Of a stretch of DNA of 22,758 nt, positions 1 through 7,205 are shown piece after piece. The position numbers and the translations under genes are program-made. This DNA comes from Nocardioidaceae bacterium (GTDB lineage: Bacteria > Actinomycetota > Actinomycetes > Propionibacteriales > Nocardioidaceae): assembly GCA_020636935.1 (NCBI GenBank), contig JACJWW010000020.1:1-22758 (forward strand). The letters run 5' to 3'. Positions within the stretch are counted from its first letter, which is position 1, and each line of letters starts with the position of its first letter. The notes below the pieces were generated by a model. It searched no databases, was not told the origin of the DNA, and saw nothing but the letters and a program-made list of their open reading frames with translations.

Positions 1-763
1 CCATCTCGTGCAGCATCTCGCGGGCCTCGTCCTCGTCACCGAGTTCGACGAGCTCGGCCTCGACTTTGGCGTCAAGGAAGATGGCCTCGGCAGGTGAGAC
101 GAGTTCACGCATCTGCGCCTTGAGGTCTTCGTCGCCGAGCTCGTCGCTGTCGCAGTTGAAGACATATAGATAGGGCTTTGCCGTGAGCAGCGAAAGCTCG
201 CGGATCAAGGTGAGGTCGATCGAGGTGGCGATGATCGGCGTACCGGACTCGAGGGCTTCTTGGGCCTCTTTGACTGCAGCGACGTTGGCCAAGATCTCCT
301 TGTTGCCCTTGGCTTCCTTCTCCAGTCGGGGGATCGCCTTTTCGACGGTTTGCAGGTCAGCCAAGATCATCTCGGTCTGGATGGTGGTGATGTCTGAGGC
401 GGGGTCGACTTTGCCGTCGACGTGGGTCACGTCTTCGTCGCGGAAGACTCGGGTGACCTGGCAGATCGCTGCAGCTTCACGGATGTGGGAGAGAAACTTG
501 TTGCCTAATCCTTCGCCCTCGGAGGCGCCGCGCACGATGCCGGCGATGTCGACGAACTCGACGGTTGCGGGCAAGATCTTGGCTGACCCGAAGATCTTGG
601 CCAAGGTGTTGAGCCGGTCGTCGGGCACGGCGACCACGCCTACATTTGGCTCGATCGTGGCAAATGGATAGTTCGCCGCGAGTACGTCGTTTTGGGTCAG
701 GGCGTTGAAGAGCGTCGACTTGCCTGCGTTGGGGAGTCCGACGATGCCGATTGTGAGTGCCAC
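1..763 (-). CDS. ychF: Ribosome-binding ATPase YchF, C-terminus outside window
   Basis: This is a TRAFAC-class P-loop NTPase of the Obg/YchF family, a cytoplasmic protein that binds ribosomes and prefers ATP over GTP. The minus strand encodes a protein beginning MALTIGIVGLPNAGKST. The Walker A (G1) motif GLPNAGKST is at residues 9-17, followed by the family-typical YPFATIEPNVG and the switch-II region DIAGIVRGA. About 254 residues are visible. The family is about 360 residues long, so the TGS domain and the end of the helical domain lie beyond position 1. The start is GTG at 763; no ATG lies upstream in frame before a stop. A TAGAAT box ends 8 nt before the GTG, so the mRNA probably has almost no leader. 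The gene is divergent from xth. The identity is secure. Confidence 0.96.
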   Translation of the reverse strand, partial: MALTIGIVGLPNAGKSTLFNALTQNDVLAANYPFATIEPNVGVVAVPDDRLNTLAKIFGSAKILPATVEFVDIAGIVRGASEGEGLGNKFLSHIREAAAICQVTRVFRDEDVTHVDGKVDPASDITTIQTEMILADLQTVEKAIPRLEKEAKGNKEILANVAAVKEAQEALESGTPIIATSIDLTLIRELSLLTAKPYLYVFNCDSDELGDEDLKAQMRELVSPAEAIFLDAKVEAELVELGDEDEAREMLHEM

Positions 764-771
764 GTGGGGTG

Positions 772-777
772 ATTCTA
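772..777 (-). promoter_or_regulatory. Putative -10 box of ychF
   Basis: TAGAAT reads on the minus strand and ends 8 nt before the GTG start of ychF. This is slightly further than the 6-7 nt seen at other starts here, which predicts a leader of 0-2 nt. No convincing -35 hexamer was seen. Confidence 0.45.
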
Positions 778-823
778 GGGGAGTGGTACGCCGGGCAACT
801 AATCGTGCTGCTTGGATCGATCC

Positions 824-1594
824 ATGCGACTAGCCACCTGGAATGTCAACTCGCTGCGCTCACGGATCGATCGGGTCGAGGCCTTCGTGCAACGCCACGA
901 GATCGACGTACTCGCCGTGCAGGAGACCAAGGCTCGTGATGAGCAGTTGCCCCTGATGGGTCTGGCCTCGATGGGCTACGAGGCGGCCGCGGTGGGTTAC
1001 AACCAGTGGAATGGCGTCGCGATCTTCTCGCGGGTGGGCCTTGATGATGTGCAGATCGGGTTTGATGGGATGCCTGCGTGGCAGGGCGATCCTGAGGCCC
1101 GAGCCATCTCGGCGACTTGCGGGGGAGTCCGGGTGTGGTCTTTGTATGTGCCCAATGGACGCAAACCAGATGATCCGCACTTCGATTACAAACTCGAGTG
1201 GCTGGATCGTTTGCACGAGGTGGTCAAGGAGCCGGATCGCCCCACCGTGCTGGTGGGCGACTGGAATGTCGCCCCGCAAGATGAAGACGTCTACGACATC
1301 TCGGCTTTCCGCGGCTCCACACACGTTACTCCGCAGGAGCGCGAGCGCTTCCAACGCTTCTTGGACAGCGGGTACGCCGATGTCGTGCGACCGCATGCGC
1401 CAGGCACCGATGGCTACACCTACTGGGACTACTTCCATCAGCGATTCGAGCGCAACAGAGGCATGCGGATCGACTTCGTGCTTGCTGATGCGGTGGCAGC
1501 GGCAAGGGTCACCAATGCCTGGGTCGACAAAGACGAGCGAGCCGGCAAAGGCGCCAGCGATCATGCGCCGGTGATCGTCGACCTGGCTGACTGA
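824..1594 (+). CDS. xth: Exodeoxyribonuclease III (AP endonuclease)
   Basis: This is a member of the ExoIII/APE1 Mg-dependent endonuclease family that nicks DNA at abasic sites and degrades 3' ends in base excision repair. The 256-residue product has the usual length. Visible catalytic motifs are MRLATWNVNS at the N-terminus (Asn7), the metal ligand Glu34 in VQETK, GDWNVAP (Asp146, Asn148) and the C-terminal ASDHAP motif with the catalytic His247. The ATG at 824 is preferred because MRxATWNVNS is the usual family N-terminus. An in-frame TTG at 812 would add four residues, and a TAAT-like box at 800 stands 6 nt before it, so that start is not excluded. The gene is divergent from ychF and followed by rmuC. 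Confidence 0.95.
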   Translation: MRLATWNVNSLRSRIDRVEAFVQRHEIDVLAVQETKARDEQLPLMGLASMGYEAAAVGYNQWNGVAIFSRVGLDDVQIGFDGMPAWQGDPEARAISATCGGVRVWSLYVPNGRKPDDPHFDYKLEWLDRLHEVVKEPDRPTVLVGDWNVAPQDEDVYDISAFRGSTHVTPQERERFQRFLDSGYADVVRPHAPGTDGYTYWDYFHQRFERNRGMRIDFVLADAVAAARVTNAWVDKDERAGKGASDHAPVIVDLAD

Positions 1595-1672
1595 GTACGC
1601 CGATCCGCGGCCCTAAGCGGCCAGTCGCGCCGATGACCTCGAATTGTCGGTGCGGCAGCTGATCATGGATGC

Positions 1673-2821
1673 ATGGAGATTTGGGTAGCGCTGCTGGCCA
1701 TCGTCATCGCCTTCATGGGAGGGCTTGGGCTGATGGCTCTCGTCCATGCGAGATCTCGGTCGGCAACAGGTGAGTTGGCCGCTCACTTGAAGGCACGAGC
1801 CGACGACCAGGCGGTCATCCGAGCCAGCATTGATCGGCTGCATGAGCAGTTGCGTGACGCTGATCGACAGCAGGCGTCGTGGCAGGGGCAGTTCAATCAG
1901 CAGGTCGACGAGATGCGCAATGCCAATGCCGACTTGCGTCGCGAGACGGGGGCCTTGTCCACTGCGCTGCGAAAACCCGCGAGCCGGGGTCGCTGGGGCG
2001 AGCAGCACCTACGGCGTACTGTCGAGCTGGCCGGCATGGCCAATCACTGCGACTTCGTGGAGCAGCAGACCATCGCGACCCCTGAGGGCCCGTTGCGGCC
2101 TGACCTGGTGGTGCACCTGGCCGGCGGGCGCCAAATAGTGGTTGATGCAAAGGTGCCCCTTGATGCCTATCTCGACGCGGTGAGCACCGAGGATCCAGAC
2201 GAACAGGCCGATCACTTCACCCGCCATGTCAGGCAGGTGCGCAAGCACATTGCCGACCTGTCTTCCAAGCGATACTGGTCGTTGATGGACTCCACCCCTG
2301 AATTTGTGGTGCTCTTCGTGGGCACGGAGTCTGCCTTGGCGACTGCCTTGGAGCATGACAGTCAGCTCCTCGATCATGCAGCGGCCGCCAATGTCATCTT
2401 GGCTTCCCCAATCACCTTGATCGGCCTGTTGCGCACGATTGCCCATGGCTGGACGACCGCAGCTTTGGCCGAGAACACCCGCGAGATCCACGAGTTGGGT
2501 CGGCAATTGCATGAGCGCCTGGCCACGATGGGAGGTCATCTGGAAGCTCTCGGGAAGAGCCTGACCGGGGCTGCGACGGCTTACAACAAGGCGATCGGCT
2601 CGTTGGAGAGTCGGGTCTTGGTCAGTGCCCGTCAGTTCGAGGACTTGCAGGTGACCACCGCCGCACTGCCGAGCCCAAACGCGGTCACCGAGCCGGTCCG
2701 TTCGTTGTCTGCTCCGGAGTTGTTGACCTCCTTGACTCCCCAGCGTGGGGAGTTGGATCTTGAAGACGCTCCGGCGCGGCTTCCAGACTCTGACGCGGAT
2801 TGCCCTAGTTTGGGGGCATGA
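1673..2821 (+). CDS. rmuC: RmuC family DNA recombination protein
   Basis: RmuC proteins carry a PD-(D/E)XK-like nuclease fold and limit inversions at short inverted repeats in Escherichia coli; the biochemical activity is poorly defined. The 382-residue product has an N-terminal membrane anchor (about residues 3-24), a charged stretch likely to form a coiled coil (about 35-95), and then the RmuC core opening with GRWGEQHLRRTVELAGM at about residues 106-122. The core contains VVDAKVPLDAYLDA, a family hallmark. The start ATG at 1673 is preceded by GATCAT with a 6-nt spacer, a weak form of the local leaderless pattern. The stop overlaps the next gene as ATGA. The 78-bp gap after xth holds no gene. 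Confidence 0.93.
   Translation: MEIWVALLAIVIAFMGGLGLMALVHARSRSATGELAAHLKARADDQAVIRASIDRLHEQLRDADRQQASWQGQFNQQVDEMRNANADLRRETGALSTALRKPASRGRWGEQHLRRTVELAGMANHCDFVEQQTIATPEGPLRPDLVVHLAGGRQIVVDAKVPLDAYLDAVSTEDPDEQADHFTRHVRQVRKHIADLSSKRYWSLMDSTPEFVVLFVGTESALATALEHDSQLLDHAAAANVILASPITLIGLLRTIAHGWTTAALAENTREIHELGRQLHERLATMGGHLEALGKSLTGAATAYNKAIGSLESRVLVSARQFEDLQVTTAALPSPNAVTEPVRSLSAPELLTSLTPQRGELDLEDAPARLPDSDADCPSLGA
2806..2811 (+). promoter_or_regulatory. Putative -10 box inside the rmuC 3' end
   Basis: TAGTTT ends 6 nt before the ATG of the DUF6542 gene, matching the leaderless spacing seen elsewhere in the window. It lies within rmuC coding sequence, so the membrane-protein gene may have its own transcript besides read-through from rmuC. 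Confidence 0.4.
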
Positions 2822-3297
2822 GCGCACCCACGCTGTGGGAAGAAGGGAACTCCTCGGGGCGTCGTGTGGTCAGGTTGGCCATCACCTCTGGGGTGCTTTT
2901 GGCTGCCTTTGACCTACTCATCTCACCCAGCCTGGGTTTGGTCTTCGACATTGGTTTCGTGATGATCTGCATCGCGGCAGCGCTGGGGGTCCGCAAGAGT
3001 GACTTCTTCGTGATCGGCGTACTCCCACCATTGTTGATGGCGGGCATCTTGCTGATCATTTCTGTTTTCGCTCGCGACATGTTGACGTCACTGACCGACA
3101 GTCGCGCTCAGGCATTCGTCTCTGGTCTGACCCATCGCTCGGCCGCCCTCGTGATTGGATACGGGCTTTGTCTGTTGATCCTGGCAATCAGACATCAAGT
3201 GCTCACCAAACGGGCTAGAGCCGATCGTGCAAGTCACTCGAAGCGCGAAGGATCACCAGCGCCGACCCTGACAACCGCTGGCGCATCCAAGGAATAG
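2818..3297 (+). CDS. DUF6542 family membrane protein
   Basis: A 159-residue protein of unknown function resembling the actinobacterial DUF6542 family; the M. tuberculosis homologue (Rv1111c, from memory) also sits between ispH and ychF. Four hydrophobic segments are visible: about residues 20-38, 40-60, 65-85 and 103-121. A polar, basic tail follows. No catalytic motif can be seen. The start ATG overlaps the rmuC stop by 4 nt (ATGA) and also has its own TAGTTT box 6 nt upstream. The last 64 bp overlap the 3' end of the convergent yciO gene, so the two C-termini are encoded on opposite strands of the same DNA. Confidence 0.82.
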   Translation: MSAPTLWEEGNSSGRRVVRLAITSGVLLAAFDLLISPSLGLVFDIGFVMICIAAALGVRKSDFFVIGVLPPLLMAGILLIISVFARDMLTSLTDSRAQAFVSGLTHRSAALVIGYGLCLLILAIRHQVLTKRARADRASHSKREGSPAPTLTTAGASKE

Positions 3298-3854
3298 TCG
3301 ACGACTGTCGTGGGGTCGGTGCCGACTTCACCAGCTTCGATGACGACATCGACCAAGTTGTCCAGGGTCTCCTTGACCGTCCAGCCATCACTCATCGCAG
3401 CGGACTCACCGGGCAGGATCAAGGTGCTCGACAAGATCGGTTCGCCCATTGCCTCCAGGAGTGCGGAGACAACGCGATGCTCAGGGATCCTGACCCCAAC
3501 GGTGCGCTTCTTGGGATGCATCAGACGCTTGGGTACTTCTGCGGTGGCGGGCAGGATGAAGGTGTACGGGCCTGGAGTCGCCGCCTTGATCGCTCGAAAA
3601 GCGCTATTGCTCAAGTGCACGAGTTGCCCGAGTTGGGCAAAGTCCCTGCAGACCAACGTGAAGTGATGTTTGTCGTCGAGCTCGCGGAGCTTCTTGATCC
3701 GGTCGAGTCCGTCACGATTGCCCAATGCGATCCCCAAGGCATATCCCGAGTCGGTGGGATAAGCGAGCAATCCGTTGTCATGGAGCAGATTGACAGCCTG
3801 GTCGATCAACCGACTCTGAGGGTCAATGGGGTGTACGTCGAGATAGCGCGCCAC
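3234..3854 (-). CDS. yciO: YciO/YrdC/Sua5 family protein (YciO type)
   Basis: The product is 206 residues, the same length as E. coli YciO as I recall it, and aligns with it from end to end: YPTDSGYALG (about residues 32-41), FTLVCRD, TPGPYTFIL, KKRTVGVRIPEHR and a C-terminal VVVDYSLDAPAVVRVGAGD region. The family includes TsaC/Sua5, which make threonylcarbamoyl-AMP for tRNA t6A. YciO is a paralogue whose role is unsettled and which should not be assumed to replace TsaC. The start GTG is 3 nt after the ispH stop, with AAGGG about 7 nt upstream, so it is the second gene of an ispH-yciO operon. Its 3' end overlaps the opposing DUF6542 gene by 64 bp. Confidence 0.9.
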   Translation of the reverse strand: MARYLDVHPIDPQSRLIDQAVNLLHDNGLLAYPTDSGYALGIALGNRDGLDRIKKLRELDDKHHFTLVCRDFAQLGQLVHLSNSAFRAIKAATPGPYTFILPATAEVPKRLMHPKKRTVGVRIPEHRVVSALLEAMGEPILSSTLILPGESAAMSDGWTVKETLDNLVDVVIEAGEVGTDPTTVVDYSLDAPAVVRVGAGDPSRFE

Positions 3855-3857
3855 GAC

Positions 3858-4856
3858 TCAGCCCTTGCCGAGCTTGCGCATGTCGCGACGTAGCTCAGGG
3901 GGGAGCGCAAAGATCAACGACTCCTCGGCGCTGTGCACTGCCTGCGCGTCGGGATAGCCGTGGTCACTGAGGAATCTCAACACGCCCTGCACGAGATCTT
4001 CAGGCACCGAGGCCCCAGAGGTGACGCTGACCTTGGTGACCCCTTCGAGCCAACCTGGGTCGATCTCGCTGGCATCGTCGATGCGGTGGGCTGACTTGGC
4101 TCCAGCTTCGAGGGCGACCTCGGCCAAGCGTACCGAGTTTGAAGAGTTGGCCGAGCCGACCACGATCACGAGATCGGCGTCCTTGCTGATCTCCTTGATC
4201 GCCATCTGGCGGTTTTGGGTGGCATAGCAGATGTCATCACTGGGCGGATCCAGCAGATTCGGGAAACGCTTGCGGATCGCCTCGACCGTCTGCATGGTCT
4301 CATCGACAGACAAAGTGGTTTGTGAAAGCCAAGCGACCTTGTCTGGGTCACGCACGACAATATTGGCCACGTCGTCTGGGCCCTGCACGAGTTGGATGTG
4401 CTCAGGGGCCTCGCCTGCGGTGCCTTCGACCTCTTCGTGCCCCTCGTGGCCGATCAGCAAGATGTCGTAGTCATCGGAGGCAAAACGCTTGGCCTCGTGG
4501 TGCACCTTGGTCACCAACGGGCAGGTGGCATCGATGGTTTTCAGGCCACGCTCCGCGGCCTCATGATGTACGGCGGGGCTCACGCCGTGGGCCGAGAAAA
4601 CCACGGTCGAGCCTTCGGGCACCTCATCAAGCTCTTCGACGAAAATTGCGCCGCGGGACTCCAAGTCGGCGACCACATGCTTGTTGTGCACGATCTGCTT
4701 GCGCACGTAGACCGGGGCGCCGTACAGGTCGAGGGCCTTCTCGACGGTGATCACGGCTCGATCGACGCCAGCGCAGTAGCCGCGGGGAGCAGCCAAGCTG
4801 ACGGCTCGTTCGGCTTCTTGCGGCGACAAAACCGCCGGGGTGCCCAAGTCAGTCAT
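3858..4856 (-). CDS. ispH: 4-hydroxy-3-methylbut-2-enyl diphosphate reductase
   Basis: IspH (LytB) is the last enzyme of the MEP isoprenoid pathway; it reduces HMBPP to IPP and DMAPP with a [4Fe-4S] cluster. The three cluster cysteines are visible at Cys28 (RGYCAGVDRA), Cys112 (DATCPLV) and Cys210 (DDICYATQNRQ). Substrate-binding histidines lie in VHNKHV, SAHGVSP and GHEGHEE. The product is 332 residues, usual for the family. Two in-frame ATGs exist. I chose 4856 because a TAACAT box ends 7 nt before it, the leaderless pattern seen across the window; the upstream ATG at 4865 would sit inside that box and add three residues. It is followed 3 nt later by yciO and is divergent from xseA. Confidence 0.96.
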   Translation of the reverse strand: MTDLGTPAVLSPQEAERAVSLAAPRGYCAGVDRAVITVEKALDLYGAPVYVRKQIVHNKHVVADLESRGAIFVEELDEVPEGSTVVFSAHGVSPAVHHEAAERGLKTIDATCPLVTKVHHEAKRFASDDYDILLIGHEGHEEVEGTAGEAPEHIQLVQGPDDVANIVVRDPDKVAWLSQTTLSVDETMQTVEAIRKRFPNLLDPPSDDICYATQNRQMAIKEISKDADLVIVVGSANSSNSVRLAEVALEAGAKSAHRIDDASEIDPGWLEGVTKVSVTSGASVPEDLVQGVLRFLSDHGYPDAQAVHSAEESLIFALPPELRRDMRKLGKG

Positions 4857-4863
4857 GACTCCC

Positions 4864-4869
4864 ATGTTA
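4864..4869 (-). promoter_or_regulatory. Putative -10 box of ispH (decides the start)
   Basis: TAACAT on the minus strand, with a 7-nt spacer GGGAGTC before the ATG at 4856. The box contains part of the alternative ATG at 4865, which argues against that start. The spacer itself resembles a ribosome-binding site but is too close to the ATG to act normally. Confidence 0.5.
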
Positions 4870-4908
4870 GGCCGAGCTTGGTTGGCTGCCGATGTCGGAC
4901 GCCTCGCA

Positions 4909-4914
4909 TAGGGT
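4909..4914 (+). promoter_or_regulatory. Putative -10 box of xseA (decides the start)
   Basis: TAGGGT ends 7 nt before the ATG at 4922. This picks that codon among three in-frame ATGs (4892, 4922, 4928). The ispH and xseA boxes are only about 40 bp apart and face in opposite directions. Confidence 0.5.
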
Positions 4915-4921
4915 TCTGCTC

Positions 4922-6202
4922 ATGGGCATGGATACTTCCGCAGACAATCCTGCCTCCGTGCGAGCAGTGGTCCAGGCGATCGGGGGTTGGATCGATCGTT
5001 TGGGTGCGGTCTGGGTCAAGGGACAGTTGACCCAGGTGAGTCGGCGCTCGGGCCGCAATATCGTCTTCATGACCCTGCGAGATGAGCTCGCCGACATGTC
5101 CATCGAGGTGACCTGTGACCGGCTGATCATCGACGCCTTGCCAACGGCGCTGGTTGAAGGCGCCCAGATCGTGGTCCATGCCAAACCCAACTTCTATACG
5201 GCTCGGGCGAGCCTGTCGTTGCGGGTGCGCGAGTTGCGGCTGGTTGGCGAGGGCGAGCTGTTGGCCTTGCTTGAGCGGCGGCGCCAGTTGCTGGCCGCCG
5301 AGGGCCTGTTTGCGCCTGAGCTGAAGCGACCGATCCCGTTCATGCCACATCGAGTCGGTCTGGTGACGGCTCAAGGTTCGGCCGCGGAGCGTGATGTGGT
5401 CGAAGTGGCTCGGCGCAGGATGCCCGGGGTCGTCTTCGAGCTTGCCTATGCCTCCATGCAGGGCGTCAAGTCGGTGCCTGAGGTGTTGGTGGCTCTGGAG
5501 CGGTTGGAGGCCAATCCTGAGGTTGACGTGATCATCGTGGCCCGTGGTGGCGGCTCGACCGAAGACCTACTGCCCTTCTCCGATGAGGCGCTGATCCGTG
5601 CCGTACACGCGATGAAGACCCCGGTGATCAGCGCCATCGGGCACGAGCCGGACAGTCCGATCCTCGATCTCGTGGCCGACGTGCGGGCGGCCACCCCCAC
5701 CGACGCAGCCAAGCGGGTGGTGCCCGACATCGACACTGAGTTGCAACAGATCGCCCAAGCGCGACACCGTGCTCGCCAAGCACTGCTCGGGCTGGTGCAA
5801 CGCGAGACTCAAGCGTTGCAGTCGCTGCGCTCTCGCCCCAGCCTGGCCGACCCGCGCAATGGGCTTGCTGAGCGGGCGCGTGAGATCGATGATCTGCGTG
5901 ATCGGGCGCGTCGCAACTTGGGTCAAGTGGTCGCCAGCGAGCAGTCCGACCTGACCCATCACTTGGCCCGAGTGCGCTCGCTCTCACCCTTGGCCACGCT
6001 GCGGCGAGGATATGCAGTCGTCTCCGGCCCTGATGGCGCAGCACTGTCCGAGCTCGACGCCCTCGAGTCTGGTGCGGATTTGACCATCCGGTTGGCCCAG
6101 GGGCGCATCCAGGCGACCACCAAACGCGTTGAGCTCGTGCCCTTGCTTGATCCAGATGCCGACGACCCGATCGACCCACGAAAGGACTCCCCACGTGAGT
6201 GA
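4922..6202 (+). CDS. xseA: Exodeoxyribonuclease VII large subunit
   Basis: Catalytic subunit of exonuclease VII, which degrades single-stranded DNA from both ends and acts in repair. The 426-residue product has an N-terminal OB-fold (VWVKGQLTQVSRRSGRNIVF and following, about residues 20-110). The nuclease core follows, with HRVGLVTAQGSAAERDVVEVARRR, IIVARGGGSTEDLLPF and ISAIGHEPDSPILDLVAD. A long helical region and the C-terminal RGYAVV segment complete it. Start: 4922, selected by the TAGGGT box; homologues also begin close to this point. An earlier ATG at 4892 would add ten unlikely residues. It overlaps xseB by 8 nt, so translation of the two subunits is probably coupled. Confidence 0.95.
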   Translation: MGMDTSADNPASVRAVVQAIGGWIDRLGAVWVKGQLTQVSRRSGRNIVFMTLRDELADMSIEVTCDRLIIDALPTALVEGAQIVVHAKPNFYTARASLSLRVRELRLVGEGELLALLERRRQLLAAEGLFAPELKRPIPFMPHRVGLVTAQGSAAERDVVEVARRRMPGVVFELAYASMQGVKSVPEVLVALERLEANPEVDVIIVARGGGSTEDLLPFSDEALIRAVHAMKTPVISAIGHEPDSPILDLVADVRAATPTDAAKRVVPDIDTELQQIAQARHRARQALLGLVQRETQALQSLRSRPSLADPRNGLAERAREIDDLRDRARRNLGQVVASEQSDLTHHLARVRSLSPLATLRRGYAVVSGPDGAALSELDALESGADLTIRLAQGRIQATTKRVELVPLLDPDADDPIDPRKDSPRE

Positions 6203-6386
6203 GAAGCCAAGTTATGAGCAAGCCCGCGACCAACTCGTCGAGGTTGTCCGCACCCTTGAGCAGGGTGGCATTGGTCTGGCCGAGTCGTTGGCCTTGTGGG
6301 AGAAGGGTGAGGAGTTGGCCAATATCTGTCAGGCCGCTCTTGACGACGCCAAACAAAGACTCGACAAGGCGATGGAGCAAGACTGA
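6195..6386 (+). CDS. xseB: Exodeoxyribonuclease VII small subunit
   Basis: The 63-residue product begins MSEKPSYEQARDQL and is the expected length for XseB, the small helical subunit that wraps the XseA coiled-coil stalk. The family motif ExGxxxLxESLxLWExGxxL is visible as LEQGGIGLAESLALWEKGEEL. The start is GTG at 6195, with AAAGGA 8 nt upstream (6181-6186) inside the end of xseA. A longer reading from 6129 is just overlap with xseA. Co-expression with xseA matters because excess large subunit alone is toxic in E. coli. Confidence 0.93.
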   Translation: MSEKPSYEQARDQLVEVVRTLEQGGIGLAESLALWEKGEELANICQAALDDAKQRLDKAMEQD

Positions 6387-6410
6387 CCGGCGACCCGGCA
6401 CACTATTGCC

Positions 6411-7205
6411 ATGACTGCAGAGACTCGCGGCTCCCGAGCCCGACAGATCGCCGCCCAGGCCGTGGAGCTGACCAAGGTCTACGGCAGCGGTGAGTCCGCC
6501 GTACGCGCCCTTGATGGCGTCACCATCGACTTGTACGCCGGCCAGTTCACCGCGGTCATGGGGCCGTCGGGCTCGGGCAAGTCGACGCTGATGCATTGCA
6601 TGGCCGCCCTTGACAAGCCGACCAGCGGTCATGCCCTGATCAATGACACGGAGTTGGCCAGTCTGCGCGACAATGCGCTCACTCAACTGCGTCGCGAACA
6701 GGTGGGCTTCGTCTTCCAGGCCTTCAATCTCGTGCCGAGCCTGACCGCGGAAGAAAACATCTGTCTGCCGTTGTCGTTGTCAGGAAAGAAGCCCGACCCG
6801 CAATGGTTTGACCAAGTGATCGACTCAGTCGGCCTGCGAGATCGGCTCAAACACAGGCCCAGCCAACTCTCTGGCGGCCAACAACAGCGCGTGGCCTGTG
6901 CCCGAGCATTGATGAGCAAGCCAGCGATCGTCTTCGCCGATGAGCCCACTGGCAATCTCGACAGCACTTCAGGGGCAGAGGTCCTGGGCTTTCTGCGCCG
7001 GTCCGTGGATGAGTTCGGGCAGACCGTCGTGATGGTCACCCACGATGCGGTTGCTGCGTCGTACTGCGACCGAGTGGTGTTCATGGCAGACGGCCGACTG
7101 GTCGATGAAACGGTCAACCCAACCAGGGAGTCGGTGCTGCAGCACATGTCTGAGTTGCAAGAGGCTGCCATGAACGCTCCTGCTGTTGGTCAGGCAGGAG
7201 CCTGA
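6411..7205 (+). CDS. ABC transporter ATP-binding protein, MacB/LolD/FtsE type
   Basis: A 264-residue cytoplasmic ATPase that would power the permease encoded directly downstream. Visible motifs are Walker A GPSGSGKST (51-59), the Q-loop at Gln103 (VFQAFNLVPS), the signature LSGGQQQR (153-160), Walker B IVFADEPTGNLD (173-184) and the switch His211 in VMVTHD. The LTAEENICLPL region and overall pattern place it in the family of ATPases that pair with FtsX-domain permeases. The C-terminal tail after about residue 235 is not conserved. The start ATG follows xseB by 24 bp, with CACACT 6 nt upstream, a weak -10. The stop overlaps the permease start as TGATG. The substrate cannot be read from the sequence. 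Confidence 0.93.
   Translation: MTAETRGSRARQIAAQAVELTKVYGSGESAVRALDGVTIDLYAGQFTAVMGPSGSGKSTLMHCMAALDKPTSGHALINDTELASLRDNALTQLRREQVGFVFQAFNLVPSLTAEENICLPLSLSGKKPDPQWFDQVIDSVGLRDRLKHRPSQLSGGQQQRVACARALMSKPAIVFADEPTGNLDSTSGAEVLGFLRRSVDEFGQTVVMVTHDAVAASYCDRVVFMADGRLVDETVNPTRESVLQHMSELQEAAMNAPAVGQAGA

Noticed and set aside
1595..1672. GC-rich repeats GCGGCC in the xth-rmuC gap as a terminator
   Set aside because: Only 4-6 bp of self-complementary sequence with a small loop and no T-tract; indistinguishable from background.
4322..5030. Plus-strand open frames opposite ispH
   Set aside because: They are low-complexity, arginine-rich shadows of ispH, which has all its cluster cysteines on the minus strand.
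5628..6686. 352-codon open frame on the minus strand across xseA, xseB and the ABC ATPase
   Set aside because: It spans three real genes on the other strand, its composition is arginine/alanine-rich, and no motif is visible.
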